Of a stretch of 32,196 nt of DNA, positions 22,931-31,452 are shown piece by piece. Where the stretch lies: positions 1 through 32,196 of the forward strand of contig CALFBH010000090.1 of assembly GCA_937951615.1 (NCBI GenBank), read 5' to 3'. A program made the translations under genes and the position numbers. The DNA comes from an uncultured Saprospiraceae bacterium (lineage in GTDB: Bacteria > Bacteroidota > Bacteroidia > Chitinophagales > Saprospiraceae). Below the pieces are notes generated by a model that made no database searches, was not told where the DNA came from, and worked only from the letters and a program-made list of their open reading frames with translations. How positions within the stretch are numbered: the stretch's first letter is position 1; each line of letters starts with the position of its first letter.

Positions 22931-22954
22931 TTTCACAATTCCACAATAACTCCG

Positions 22955-22962
22955 TAGCTTTG
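22955..22962 (+). promoter_or_regulatory. Bacteroidota -7 box of the TonB receptor gene
   Basis: TAGCTTTG matches TAnnTTTG. It predicts a leader of about 60 nt. No good TTG -33 element is seen. Confidence 0.45.
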
Positions 22963-23028
22963 AGGTTACAAATACAAGAAGCCCGACAACTAATAATTGT
23001 CAACAATCCCTTTTGAAAGCATTATAAA

Positions 23029-25389
23029 ATGAAGAAAACCATATCCCTTGTCTGCCTGTCCGTTTTTGTTGTACTGACCGCTTTTGCGCAAAGCACTACT
23101 GTTACTGGTACAGTCACTGACAATGACACAGGCGAAACACTCATCGGACTCAGCGTATATGTCAAAGATTCAAATATCGGCACGACGACGGATGTCAGTG
23201 GGCAATATTCTCTTTCTATAGAAGGCGGTCTTCAGCAAATTGTATTTAGTTATACCGGCTATGAAGATGTGGTGAAAACGGTAGAGCCGAATGGTGTCCC
23301 TAAGCTCGTGCTGCATGTCAAAATGGGCGAAGCTCCTTCTATTCTGGATGTGGTGACGGTGACGGGCAGTTTATACGAGAAAAAAATCACAGAAGAAACA
23401 GTGACGATTGATGTCATTTCTGCCGAATTGATTAAAAATAAAAACAACACCTCACTATCGGAAGTCATTCAAAGATTGCCAGGTGTAGAGGTGATTGACG
23501 GGCAGCCCAATATCCGTAGTGGAAGCGGTTATGCTTATGGCGCGGGTAGTCGGGTAGCGGTTTTGGTAGATGACCAGCCTTTATTGTCGGCTGATTTGAG
23601 TGATGTGAAGTGGAATTTTATCCCGATTGAAAATGCTGGGCAGGTGGAAATCATCAAAGGCTCTTCGTCTGTATTATATGGTTCATCTGCTTTGAATGGT
23701 GTCATTAATGTTCGTATGGCGCGTGCCACCGAAACACCTTATACTTACCTATCGCTTTATTCAGGCGTATATTCAAACTTTAAAGACCGCTCGCAGATTT
23801 GGTGGAATGATGTCGGAGAGCGACCCTATCAAACGGGCATGTATATGGCGCATCGGCAAAAACTGACTCCGAATCTGGGTTTGGTGATCGGCGGAAATCT
23901 GCATTTCCTTCAGGGCTTTTTAAAAGGCGGAGACGAAAAACGCGCTCGATTCAATTTTGACCTGCGTTATAATTCACCCAAAAATGAACGCTTATCTTAT
24001 GGCGTGAGTGGGAATCTGATGTACCACAGCATCGGCGACTTTTTTATCTGGGGCAATGATTCGACTAGCCGTTATACACATATAGACGCGATTGATCCCA
24101 ATCAATACTCCACTTTTTCTATTGATCCCTGGCTGACTTATTTTGATGGCGCAAGCAATAAACACACGATTAGAACGCGATTTTTTGATGTGACTAAATT
24201 GAGAGGGACGGCTGAAAATGCCATTGCTAGAATTGGTAGTGTGGAATATCGTTTTCAAAGAAAACTTGAAAATGGACTGGCGATAACCGCAGGTGCGCAG
24301 GGGCAGTATTTTTATGCCAAAAGTGTTTTATTTGGACGAGATTCTTTAAATGGATTGATTGGAGATCAAGGGACTACTTTTGCGACTTATGCGCAAATGG
24401 ATAAAAAGTTTTTCAATAAACTCAATACAACGCTGGGTGTTCGCTGGGAAACCTTTAATCTGAGTGGTGAGTCGACGGCAGCTTTACCTGTTTTTCGGCT
24501 GGGCTTGAATTATCCATTGAGTCGGACGGATTTTTTGAGGACTTCTTTTGGGCAGGGGTATCGTGTGCCGAGTTTTGCTGAGCGGTTTATTGATGACGAT
24601 ATTACCGAAGGTATCCATGTTTATCCCAACCCCGAGCTGCTGCCAGAAAGTGGCTGGAGTGCAGAAATTGGCTATAAAAAAGCAATAGAAAAGAAAAATT
24701 GGACGGGTTATATAGACGCTGCTTTTTTCGTCATGGAATATAAAAACATGGTCGAATTTCTCTTTGATTTATACGAACCTGCTACTTTTGGTTTTGGTTT
24801 TAAATCCGTGAACATCAGCCAGGCGAGAATTGCAGGTACGGAGTTTACCCTATTCGGAGAAGGCAGTGTAGCTGGTTTACCCACTCGTTTATGGACAGGC
24901 TATACCTATAGTTTTCCAGGCGATTTGAGTACAGATACGACTCAGATAAACTTTGGCACCTATCTCGGAAATGCAGTTCAATCCTTTGCAGCAGTGGATT
25001 CTGCGGAAATTCCATCTATTTTAAAATACAGAAGTCTGCACACCGCCCGCTTTGATTTGGAAGCAGACGTGACAGATAAGTTTACAATAGGTACAGCCAT
25101 CAACTATAAAAGTTATGTTCATAATATAGATGAAGTACTGGAAGCGAGCGGGCAATGGGGACCACTCGTTGGGCAGTTGGCACCTGCATTGGTTCGTATC
25201 CAGGAATACCGAAATGCCCGGCAGGGGAGTGGTGATGTGATTATTGATTTGCGATTTGGCTATAGCCTCAATGACCATCATCAACTTAGTTTTATTACCA
25301 ATAATTTGCTCAATCGGGACTATACTGTTCGAGCGGGTAAAATGGGGGCGCCGAGGCTGTATAGTTTGAAGTATCAGATGACTTTTTGA
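23029..25389 (+). CDS. TonB-dependent outer-membrane receptor with carboxypeptidase-like domain
   Basis: A 786-residue outer-membrane receptor. Signal peptide: MKKTISLVCLSVFVVLTAFAQ. Residues about 22-105 are a carboxypeptidase-regulatory-like beta-sandwich (VTGTVTDNDTGETLIGLSVYV...DVSGQYSLSI), typical of Bacteroidota receptors. The plug domain spans about 115-235: LSEVIQRLPGVEVIDGQPNI, VAVLVDDQPLLS and VEIIKGSSSVLYGSSALNGVINV. The rest is a 22-strand barrel ending in aromatic LYSLKYQMTF, the C-terminal signature for outer-membrane insertion. There is no SusD-type partner, so it is likely a cobalamin, siderophore or metal receptor rather than a glycan importer; the ligand is unknown. It is monocistronic. 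Repeat words start in the stop codon (TGAGTTGCGGGTTG). Confidence 0.92.
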   Translation: MKKTISLVCLSVFVVLTAFAQSTTVTGTVTDNDTGETLIGLSVYVKDSNIGTTTDVSGQYSLSIEGGLQQIVFSYTGYEDVVKTVEPNGVPKLVLHVKMGEAPSILDVVTVTGSLYEKKITEETVTIDVISAELIKNKNNTSLSEVIQRLPGVEVIDGQPNIRSGSGYAYGAGSRVAVLVDDQPLLSADLSDVKWNFIPIENAGQVEIIKGSSSVLYGSSALNGVINVRMARATETPYTYLSLYSGVYSNFKDRSQIWWNDVGERPYQTGMYMAHRQKLTPNLGLVIGGNLHFLQGFLKGGDEKRARFNFDLRYNSPKNERLSYGVSGNLMYHSIGDFFIWGNDSTSRYTHIDAIDPNQYSTFSIDPWLTYFDGASNKHTIRTRFFDVTKLRGTAENAIARIGSVEYRFQRKLENGLAITAGAQGQYFYAKSVLFGRDSLNGLIGDQGTTFATYAQMDKKFFNKLNTTLGVRWETFNLSGESTAALPVFRLGLNYPLSRTDFLRTSFGQGYRVPSFAERFIDDDITEGIHVYPNPELLPESGWSAEIGYKKAIEKKNWTGYIDAAFFVMEYKNMVEFLFDLYEPATFGFGFKSVNISQARIAGTEFTLFGEGSVAGLPTRLWTGYTYSFPGDLSTDTTQINFGTYLGNAVQSFAAVDSAEIPSILKYRSLHTARFDLEADVTDKFTIGTAINYKSYVHNIDEVLEASGQWGPLVGQLAPALVRIQEYRNARQGSGDVIIDLRFGYSLNDHHQLSFITNNLLNRDYTVRAGKMGAPRLYSLKYQMTF

Positions 25390-25642
25390 GTTGCGGGTTG
25401 TTGAGTTGCGGGTTGGCGGGTTGCGAGTTGCGGGTTTTTGAGTTGCGAGTTGAGTCATTCCTTCGTTATTCGATATTCCTCTGTTCAATATTCAACAATA
25501 TTCCGTTTTACTTGAGTTGCGGGTTGGCGGGTTGATTTTTTATTCGTAATTAAACGATTCGTAATTCGTAATTGACCCATTTGTGCATTCGTGGTAAAAA
25601 TGAACACGTAACGTAAAGTCAGGCTGGAAGCCTGAAGTACTT
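25388..25642 (-). repeat. Repeat block downstream of the TonB receptor gene
   Basis: It contains GAGTTGCGGGTTG words, then CTTCGTTATTCGATATTCC and ATATTCCGTTTTACTTGAG, then ATTCGTAATT copies (25542-25573), then a 60-bp unit (25583-25642) ending with the TCAGGCT hairpin. The word order mirrors 22721-22930 in inverted orientation. The 60-bp unit is repeated directly at 28145-28204. Confidence 0.8.
25583..25642 (+). repeat. 60-bp direct repeat, copy 1 (left of the CotH gene)
   Basis: It runs from GTGCATTCGTGG to AGCCTGAAGTACTT and matches 28145-28204 at 54 of 60 bases by eye. It contains the TCAGGCTGGAAGCCTGA hairpin. It lies about 30 bases past the CotH stop codon. Confidence 0.85.
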
Positions 25643-25672
25643 TGGGATTCTTATTTTGAATTTTATTCGATC

Positions 25673-27865
25673 TTAATTTGATTTCAATAATTTTCCATTT
25701 GCAAGCAATTGATTATCTTCATATACAGCGTAAAAATAAAAACCTGCTTCCAGGTGTTCTGTATTGAAATTGCGATAAGAATCATTTGCGTTTAGCTGAA
25801 TGGTTTGAACTGTTTTACCAAGTATATCATAGATTTGAATCCTAAGAGATTGATTGCCAGAAGACGCTACCGAAAGATAATCTGTGAATGGATTTGGGTC
25901 GATGGTAAAGGTTTGATGGAGTGGTGCTTCATTCGTGTTTGTTGTAAAACAGTTTATACTATTTCCAATCATATTCACTTCCATCCAATTTAATCGTTGA
26001 GCAAGCCAATTTTTCAAATAAGCGACTTCTTGTGCGTAATCCTGACCGATATAAGCATTTGGCCAAACGTAATTCCCTAAGACATTCCAACGATCAAAAT
26101 TCCGATCTTGCGCATCACCCAAAACTAAAACCATCGAATCAATAAAATGAAAAATGGTGTCTGTATTCAGCGTACTGCTGCGCAACTCCTGCCAACGACA
26201 ATTGAAGTCATCTCTAAATGTAACATCATTGACTAGTCTGCCCCAAAAGAATGGAAAAGGTGCATTACAGGTTTGGTTATATTGAAATGCCCAACCATCA
26301 AAATCCCCATTATCACAGAAATCTTCATTGCCATAACTTAAATTATGATCCCAAATCGGACCCGCATGGATTTTTCCGCCATCACTATCTTTCTCTTTAT
26401 ACATAAAAGTACTTAAGCGATAAGCATCAATATCTCTCGTAATTTCCTGAATCATCATATAATCAATAAATGATGGCACATCTAACCAAGAAGGATAACC
26501 GGTAGTTGGATTATTATAAGTACTACTGGTCATCATATCCTCAAAACCAGTAAAATAGTTTTCTAAATAGGCACTCTGCGATGGATGTAAATCATCCACA
26601 CTGGGGTGATGATAGGTATAATAACCATAACCATAAGGTGAATACCAACCATCATCAGGGACTAAATCACGATCAATTTTGAAAATATAACCACCAGTTA
26701 ATTCATCTCCTAAAGTATCAATTGGCGTTAGGTTCGCAATATCAACCCGTTCACTATCTCTTTTGATTTTTTCTTTTAATACATAAACACCCCAATATTG
26801 GTCATTCAAGAATAATTCACAAAAACGAACACGAGGTGTATATCCATTCATTTGACTGCCAATATGGTAAGTCAACACATTCCGTAATAAAGATTTATCA
26901 GCATAAGGTCCGTGCAAAATCCAATCATTTTCACTGGGCATTCCCAACAGGGAAACATTATTATTATTACCTAATGAATCTCTGGTTTCGAAGCCATATC
27001 CTTTTTTATCAAACATTATTGAAGAGGCACCTCGAATCTCAATTCCGATTTTATCATTATACTCGTTTGGAAGATCATTAATGAAATTCAAACTACCTGA
27101 ACCATTATTAATAACTTGTAAATCTGCTGTAATTTTATCATCTTCAACTATCGTTTGACTATTCGTATTGATTTTTAAAAGTGGTAAATGAGAAGCGATA
27201 AAAGGAGGAATAAACCAACTTGGAACAGGATTGTACGGTGTCGCCGCATCACTTAATCCAACGGAAAAGAAAAACCTTGCAGTCATGTCGGATGAGGTAA
27301 TCGCATCATTGTGAACCTGCACGGCTAAGGTATTAGTTCCTTGATTCAAATATTGATTCAAGTCGTTTTTAACGATTAAAAAGCTGTTCGGATTTTGACC
27401 TTGATACATAATCGCTTCTTTATAAGTATAAGCCACATCAGAGTATGCAGGCGGAACACCTGGAATTCCGATATTTGACCTTGCGATTTCGTTACCATTT
27501 AGATAAGCAACAAAGGCATCATCAAAATCAGCGTTCAGAAGAGCGGCTAACACTTTGGAAGTATCGACAATATTGAAATCTAAGCGCATAAAAAGCGACA
27601 AGGTTGGCGAGATGATTGTATTATCATCGCCGTCCGAATAACCAATTCCACCTTGACCAGTTTGCCAATTCGTTGCTGTGAAGCCAGGCTCATTCCAGTT
27701 GGCAGGCGGCGCAGAATAACCAGGGAAATACTGCCAGGTATCCGTTTCAAAAACAACAGTTTCCCAATGATCAATGGAGGTTAATTGTGCATTAGAAAAG
27801 ATTGGAAATAAGCAAATAAGGAATGAGGCATAAATAAATTTACTTAGAATTTTAAATGAAGACAT
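25673..27865 (-). CDS. Secreted CotH-kinase-domain protein with T9SS sorting signal
   Basis: A 730-residue secreted protein. Signal peptide: residues 1-26 (FLICLFPIFSNAQ). Residues about 35-205 form a beta-sandwich with DFDDAFVAYLNGNEIARSN, common in front of CotH domains. The CotH domain follows (about 265-600): GIEIRGASSIMFDKKGYGFE, PSENDWILHGPYADKSLLRN, the CotH hallmark VYVLKEKIKRDSERVDIANL, TGGYIFKIDRD, and AGPIWDHNLSYGNED. CotH proteins are atypical protein kinases acting on secreted or spore-coat proteins; activity here is unproven. Residues about 655-730 are a type A T9SS C-terminal sorting domain (IDPNPFTDYLSV...IYDILGKTVQTI...LEAGFYFYAVYEDNQLLANGKLLKSN), so it is exported by the type IX system. 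Promoter candidate at 27950. It is bracketed by 60-bp direct repeats. Confidence 0.92.
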   Translation of the reverse strand: MSSFKILSKFIYASFLICLFPIFSNAQLTSIDHWETVVFETDTWQYFPGYSAPPANWNEPGFTATNWQTGQGGIGYSDGDDNTIISPTLSLFMRLDFNIVDTSKVLAALLNADFDDAFVAYLNGNEIARSNIGIPGVPPAYSDVAYTYKEAIMYQGQNPNSFLIVKNDLNQYLNQGTNTLAVQVHNDAITSSDMTARFFFSVGLSDAATPYNPVPSWFIPPFIASHLPLLKINTNSQTIVEDDKITADLQVINNGSGSLNFINDLPNEYNDKIGIEIRGASSIMFDKKGYGFETRDSLGNNNNVSLLGMPSENDWILHGPYADKSLLRNVLTYHIGSQMNGYTPRVRFCELFLNDQYWGVYVLKEKIKRDSERVDIANLTPIDTLGDELTGGYIFKIDRDLVPDDGWYSPYGYGYYTYHHPSVDDLHPSQSAYLENYFTGFEDMMTSSTYNNPTTGYPSWLDVPSFIDYMMIQEITRDIDAYRLSTFMYKEKDSDGGKIHAGPIWDHNLSYGNEDFCDNGDFDGWAFQYNQTCNAPFPFFWGRLVNDVTFRDDFNCRWQELRSSTLNTDTIFHFIDSMVLVLGDAQDRNFDRWNVLGNYVWPNAYIGQDYAQEVAYLKNWLAQRLNWMEVNMIGNSINCFTTNTNEAPLHQTFTIDPNPFTDYLSVASSGNQSLRIQIYDILGKTVQTIQLNANDSYRNFNTEHLEAGFYFYAVYEDNQLLANGKLLKSN

Positions 27866-27913
27866 TTGAGATGATTAAACTTTAAAAATTACTTCCCGAA
27901 ATGGAAATGGAAT

Positions 27914-27957
27914 CGTAGGAAGATTGACTTCCTGCGCTACGTCCGTTTACAAAAGTA
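27914..27957 (-). promoter_or_regulatory. Promoter box and leader hairpin of the CotH gene
   Basis: The minus strand reads TACTTTTG (27950-27957), matching TAnnTTTG. Just inside the predicted transcript lies CGTAGGAAG-ATTGA-CTTCCTGCG (plus 27914-27936), a 9-bp stem with one wobble pair. This predicts a structured leader of about 78 nt. The rest of the 360-base gap 27866-28225 holds no gene: 27960-28125 shows nothing I recognise, and the end is repeat words. Confidence 0.4.
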
Positions 27958-28125
27958 TCATTTAAAACACTCCGTTGGACCTATTTTATTTGAGAAAATT
28001 GATCTCACATTTTCTCTTGATATCCGGTTTTATTCAAAAGAATTTATTACAGAGAATTGTGATGTGTCTCAAAAATACATTTTAATCGGAGGAAACCTGA
28101 GATTAAGGTATTAATTTTATAAGTG

Positions 28126-28225
28126 ATTCGTAATTTATTGATTCGTGCATTCGTGGCTAAAATGAACACGCCATGTAAGGTCAGGCTGGAAGCCTGAAGT
28201 ACTTTTGAATTTGAATTTGAAAAAG
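28126..28225 (-). repeat. 60-bp direct repeat, copy 2, with flanking words
   Basis: The core 28145-28204 matches 25583-25642 at 54 of 60 bases. It is preceded by ATTCGTAATT and followed by AAATTCAAATTCAAA words that reach the stop codon of the FG-GAP gene. In gene direction the order is stop, AAATTCAAA words, hairpin, then ATTACGAAT, as after the CotH gene. Confidence 0.85.
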
Positions 28226-30730
28226 TCAATTACACCCATCAATTTCCGCAGAAAAGCTGGCATTGGGTTCAATCGTAAAATTATTATCCAATAAAATGTA
28301 TGTTCCTGCTTTGAATTGAACATTACTACCAGTGAGAATAATCCCATTGGACAATATATGCTGATCTGCCTGATAAAGATCTGTCGGAATATTGCCATTG
28401 ATGATGCGGGAAGAGAGGCAGGGTGGACAAGTACTCGTTCCATTTGTACAAAAACTCGCCCAGGAAGCATCGAAATTATTTCCTGTGCTGATCGCAAAAT
28501 CGTGAAGGAATACATCCAACTGCGTACAAAGTCCAAGCAAATTCTCATCATAGCAGCCAGTGAGTTGGTTGTCATACAGCCACATATTAGACAAGCTATC
28601 CAGATTGCCGAATGTAGCAGGAATATTTCCAGTGAGCAGATTATCCGCTAAAGATAAAAATTCCAGTTGACCCAAATTGCCGAATGTCACAGGAATACCT
28701 CCACTCAGAAAATTGCCACTTAGATCAAGATGGACGAGCCTGCTCAAATCGCCTAGTACAGTAGGAATATTCCCACTGAGTTGGTTGGAATATAACCACA
28801 AGGCAGTCAGGTTAGTCAGATTTACTAATTCTGGAGGAATAGATCCATTCAGTTGATTGGCACTCAAATTCAAAACCTGTAAATTGCTCAGATTACTTAA
28901 TTCCAAAGGGATGTTGCCATTTAGATTATTATTGCTTAAATCAATAATATTGATACATCCAGTTATGATGTCAATATTTACTCCATGCCAGCTTGCCATA
29001 TCTATTTCTGTGGGAGGGAGTGGATTGGCATTGAAAAAAGCAGCTGTAGGCCAGCCAGAATTATTTGCCCAGTTATCACCATCTGTACTCAGGTACAAAG
29101 CCCGCAGCGCAGTATAATCATTTTGTAGGCAGCTTGACGCAAATGAAAGATTAACCTGTCCATAAATGAGATAAGCTGCGCCGGGATGATTGGCGAAAGG
29201 TGCGCCATAATCTGCTCCCATGATAAAATCGCTAATACCGTCTCTATTAAAATCACCGCCAGCGTTTACACTAAAGCCCAGTCTGGCAAAATGATCTGCT
29301 CCCCGGATAACCAGTGTTTCTTCTTTGCTAAGATTGTGAAGATTGATTATTGCAGGAAAAGCACCTGAGCGACCAAACAAGATATAAGCCGTACCATTAT
29401 TGATTAAGCCACCAGAAGATGAAAAAGGAACACCAATGAGCAAGTCATCTCTGCCATCAGCATTGACATCGCCAGGTCCATACACCGAATTGCCGGCAAA
29501 TCCTGCTGCTTGGCTTCCCTGAATGGTAAAACCTTGACTGGCACTTAGTGAATCAAGATGAAGGACAGGCAGCCAAGGGGTTGTGGAGCCATATACAACA
29601 TAGACTTTTCCAGCATAAGCAAGGCTGTCGGTGGACGCTCGTTTGGCACCAATAAACAGGTCGTGCAAGCCATCACCATTCAGGTCGCCTGCATCGCCAA
29701 TGGTATTGCCAGTGCGATCACCTACTGCTGCACCGAGCAGTTCAAAACCTATTGTCCCATCTAAGCTTGCCAGATAAACGGTGTCTTCAAAATTTGTATT
29801 TCTACCAAAAACAACATAGGCTGCGCCTGTGCCGCCATTCGCATGAAAAGCACCAATGGATAGGTCATTCAGCCCGTCGCCATTGATATCTTTCAGGCTG
29901 GCGGCCGCAATGCCGAGGTTGTCACCTGCATTTTTACCATGAATTAAAAAACCATGATTCAAAGACAGGGTATCTACATCTAAGGAGTCGGGGAAATTAT
30001 TTTGTCCATAAATAACATAAAGAGTGCCGCTTGAACTGCCAGTAAAATCTGCATCATCTGCGGTAACAAAAAAGTCGTCAATATTGTCTCCATTCATATC
30101 GCCTGCATAGCCACCTGCGGTACCAAAATTTTCATAATAAAGATCACGTCCATTCAGGGTCAGCCCATAAGCAGCATGGAGTGTGTCAAGGTCTATAGCA
30201 GGCGGAAAACCATTGGTACGGCCAAAAAGGATATAAGCACTTCCAGTTTCCAAGTTGTCTGAATCTGTATAAGGCGTGGAAAGAATGACGTCATCAATTC
30301 CATCATTATTAATGTCTCCAGCTGCATTGGCACCTCCATAGCCAAGTTGGTCTCCTGCATTGACGCCACGTACCCGAAAACCATTTGTACCATCCAACTG
30401 GCTGAGGTCGAAACTAGCATCCGTGTTGGAATTATGTCCGAAAATGATATAAATCTCACCAGTTTGGTTGAGCGTGTCAGGCGTAGCGGCAGAAGCGGAT
30501 ACCGAGATATCATCAAAGCCATCTCTGTTAATATCACCAATATAAGCAACATGACTTCCAAGTCTTCCTTTATCATAAAGACCAGTCATGGAAAAGCCAT
30601 TAATACCATCAATATCGTTGACGCTTAATTGAGCCTGTAGTGGAAAAACGAGTAAAATGAAAAAAATGGATGCAGTGTGTGTTTTTCTAATTTTCACCAC
30701 TGTTCTGATGAAAGATATTAGCCTTTTCAT
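28226..30730 (-). CDS. Secreted FG-GAP propeller and leucine-rich-repeat protein
   Basis: An 834-residue exported protein, probably an adhesin or surface binding protein. Start: ATG at 30730 (MKRLISF), because the upstream ATG at 30757 adds nine residues before a normal signal peptide (hydrophobic run ending PLQAQ). Seven FG-GAP calcium loops are visible: DINRDGFDD, DINNDGIDD, DMNGDNIDD, DINGDGLND, DLNGDGLHD, DVNADGRDD and DFNRDGISD. They form a complete seven-bladed integrin-like propeller. After LYLSTDGDNWANNSGW comes a run of plant-type LRRs (L-x-L-S-x-N-x-L-x-G-x-I-P), about six units. The last 50 residues (HILSNGIILTGSNVQFKAGTY...IEPNASFSAEIDGC) are a stack domain common at the C-termini of secreted Bacteroidota proteins. 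No canonical T9SS sorting domain is present. Confidence 0.9.
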   Translation of the reverse strand: MKRLISFIRTVVKIRKTHTASIFFILLVFPLQAQLSVNDIDGINGFSMTGLYDKGRLGSHVAYIGDINRDGFDDISVSASAATPDTLNQTGEIYIIFGHNSNTDASFDLSQLDGTNGFRVRGVNAGDQLGYGGANAAGDINNDGIDDVILSTPYTDSDNLETGSAYILFGRTNGFPPAIDLDTLHAAYGLTLNGRDLYYENFGTAGGYAGDMNGDNIDDFFVTADDADFTGSSSGTLYVIYGQNNFPDSLDVDTLSLNHGFLIHGKNAGDNLGIAAASLKDINGDGLNDLSIGAFHANGGTGAAYVVFGRNTNFEDTVYLASLDGTIGFELLGAAVGDRTGNTIGDAGDLNGDGLHDLFIGAKRASTDSLAYAGKVYVVYGSTTPWLPVLHLDSLSASQGFTIQGSQAAGFAGNSVYGPGDVNADGRDDLLIGVPFSSSGGLINNGTAYILFGRSGAFPAIINLHNLSKEETLVIRGADHFARLGFSVNAGGDFNRDGISDFIMGADYGAPFANHPGAAYLIYGQVNLSFASSCLQNDYTALRALYLSTDGDNWANNSGWPTAAFFNANPLPPTEIDMASWHGVNIDIITGCINIIDLSNNNLNGNIPLELSNLSNLQVLNLSANQLNGSIPPELVNLTNLTALWLYSNQLSGNIPTVLGDLSRLVHLDLSGNFLSGGIPVTFGNLGQLEFLSLADNLLTGNIPATFGNLDSLSNMWLYDNQLTGCYDENLLGLCTQLDVFLHDFAISTGNNFDASWASFCTNGTSTCPPCLSSRIINGNIPTDLYQADQHILSNGIILTGSNVQFKAGTYILLDNNFTIEPNASFSAEIDGCN

Positions 30731-30810
30731 GCCATAAAAGTAATGAAAAAAGAACAAATACCAGCTTTACGCGATGATCCTAATTTTACCATGTACTAAT
30801 CTATGGGCAA

Positions 30811-31350
30811 TTACTTCATTACATAATTATCTTTAAGCGTTTGGAGGTGGTGTATAGTATGGAAAGTGGTAAAATACATCATCTCTCGAATGGTGAGTTT
30901 GCCTATTTCGGGATGAGGAAGTAGGTAGTCGCTTAAGCTTTTTTCATCCCACTTCTCAAGATGAGAGTTCAATTGCTCAAGCTCACCAGTAAATCTTTGG
31001 ATGAGCTCCGTTTTATCAAATACTCTTCCAGTAGCAGCAGCAAAAATTGAAGGGGCTTTTAATCCTTTTGCCAGCGCATCATTATATCTATCCAAAGTTG
31101 CCTGATAGCTTCTTTCCTCACGATTGTTTTTCCCAAACATAGCAAGGATAGTAGATTTAGACATTTCCAGCCCTTTGTTGACAGCACGCGTACTTTTTAT
31201 AAGGTGATACAGATGTCCTGCCATAGTCCACTTGTCTGGTATGATGATCTGATTAAACTGTTCTTCAGGTTGTTCATTGAGCCATTTTACAATATCAGAA
31301 AAGGCATTTTCAAGTTCAGTAAGCAATGTTTTTTTATTTAAATACTCCAT
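30811..31350 (-). CDS. DinB-fold protein divergent from HxlR
   Basis: A 179-residue DinB/YfiT-superfamily four-helix protein. Start: ATG at 31350 (MEYLNKKTLL); the longer frame to 31425 would read through the control region and add a Lys/Asn-rich tail. Metal ligands: H46 in PDKWTMAGHLYHL and the pair in FTTFHTIHHLQTL near residues 165-170. The pattern W-T-x2-G-H-L-x-H is typical of the thiol-transferase-like DinB group. The reaction is unknown. It is divergently transcribed from an HxlR regulator across 102 bases that contain a promoter and two palindromes, so it is probably the regulator's target and may act in detoxification. Confidence 0.88.
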   Translation of the reverse strand: MEYLNKKTLLTELENAFSDIVKWLNEQPEEQFNQIIIPDKWTMAGHLYHLIKSTRAVNKGLEMSKSTILAMFGKNNREERSYQATLDRYNDALAKGLKAPSIFAAATGRVFDKTELIQRFTGELEQLNSHLEKWDEKSLSDYLLPHPEIGKLTIREMMYFTTFHTIHHLQTLKDNYVMK

Positions 31351-31375
31351 GTTTTTGATTTTTAAATTAAAATGA

Positions 31376-31425
31376 TTACTTTTAGTAACTATTGTAAATT
31401 TAAGTATTAAATACTTGTTAATCAA
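31376..31425 (-). promoter_or_regulatory. Promoter and palindromic operators between dinB-like and hxlR-like genes
   Basis: On the minus strand, TTG (31423-31425), a 20-nt spacer and TAAATTTA (31395-31402) form a near-consensus promoter for the DinB-fold gene; the final G of TAnnTTTG is A. The palindrome AAGTAT-TAA-ATACTT (31402-31416) lies in the spacer, and TTACT-TTT-AGTAA (31376-31388) lies at the start of transcription. Both carry TACT/AGTA half-sites like known HxlR-family operators (YodB type), placed to block RNA polymerase. Confidence 0.55.
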
Positions 31426-31452
31426 TAGGTTAAATTAATGTAATTAAGTAAC

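Noticed and set aside
22751-22936. Open frame of 61 codons on the minus strand before the TonB receptor gene
   Set aside because: It is translated GTTGCGGG and TTCGATATTCC word repeats.
28226-30730. FG-GAP DNA as a repeat array or CRISPR-like locus
   Set aside because: The periodicity is at protein level only; DNA units diverge and no constant spacers exist.
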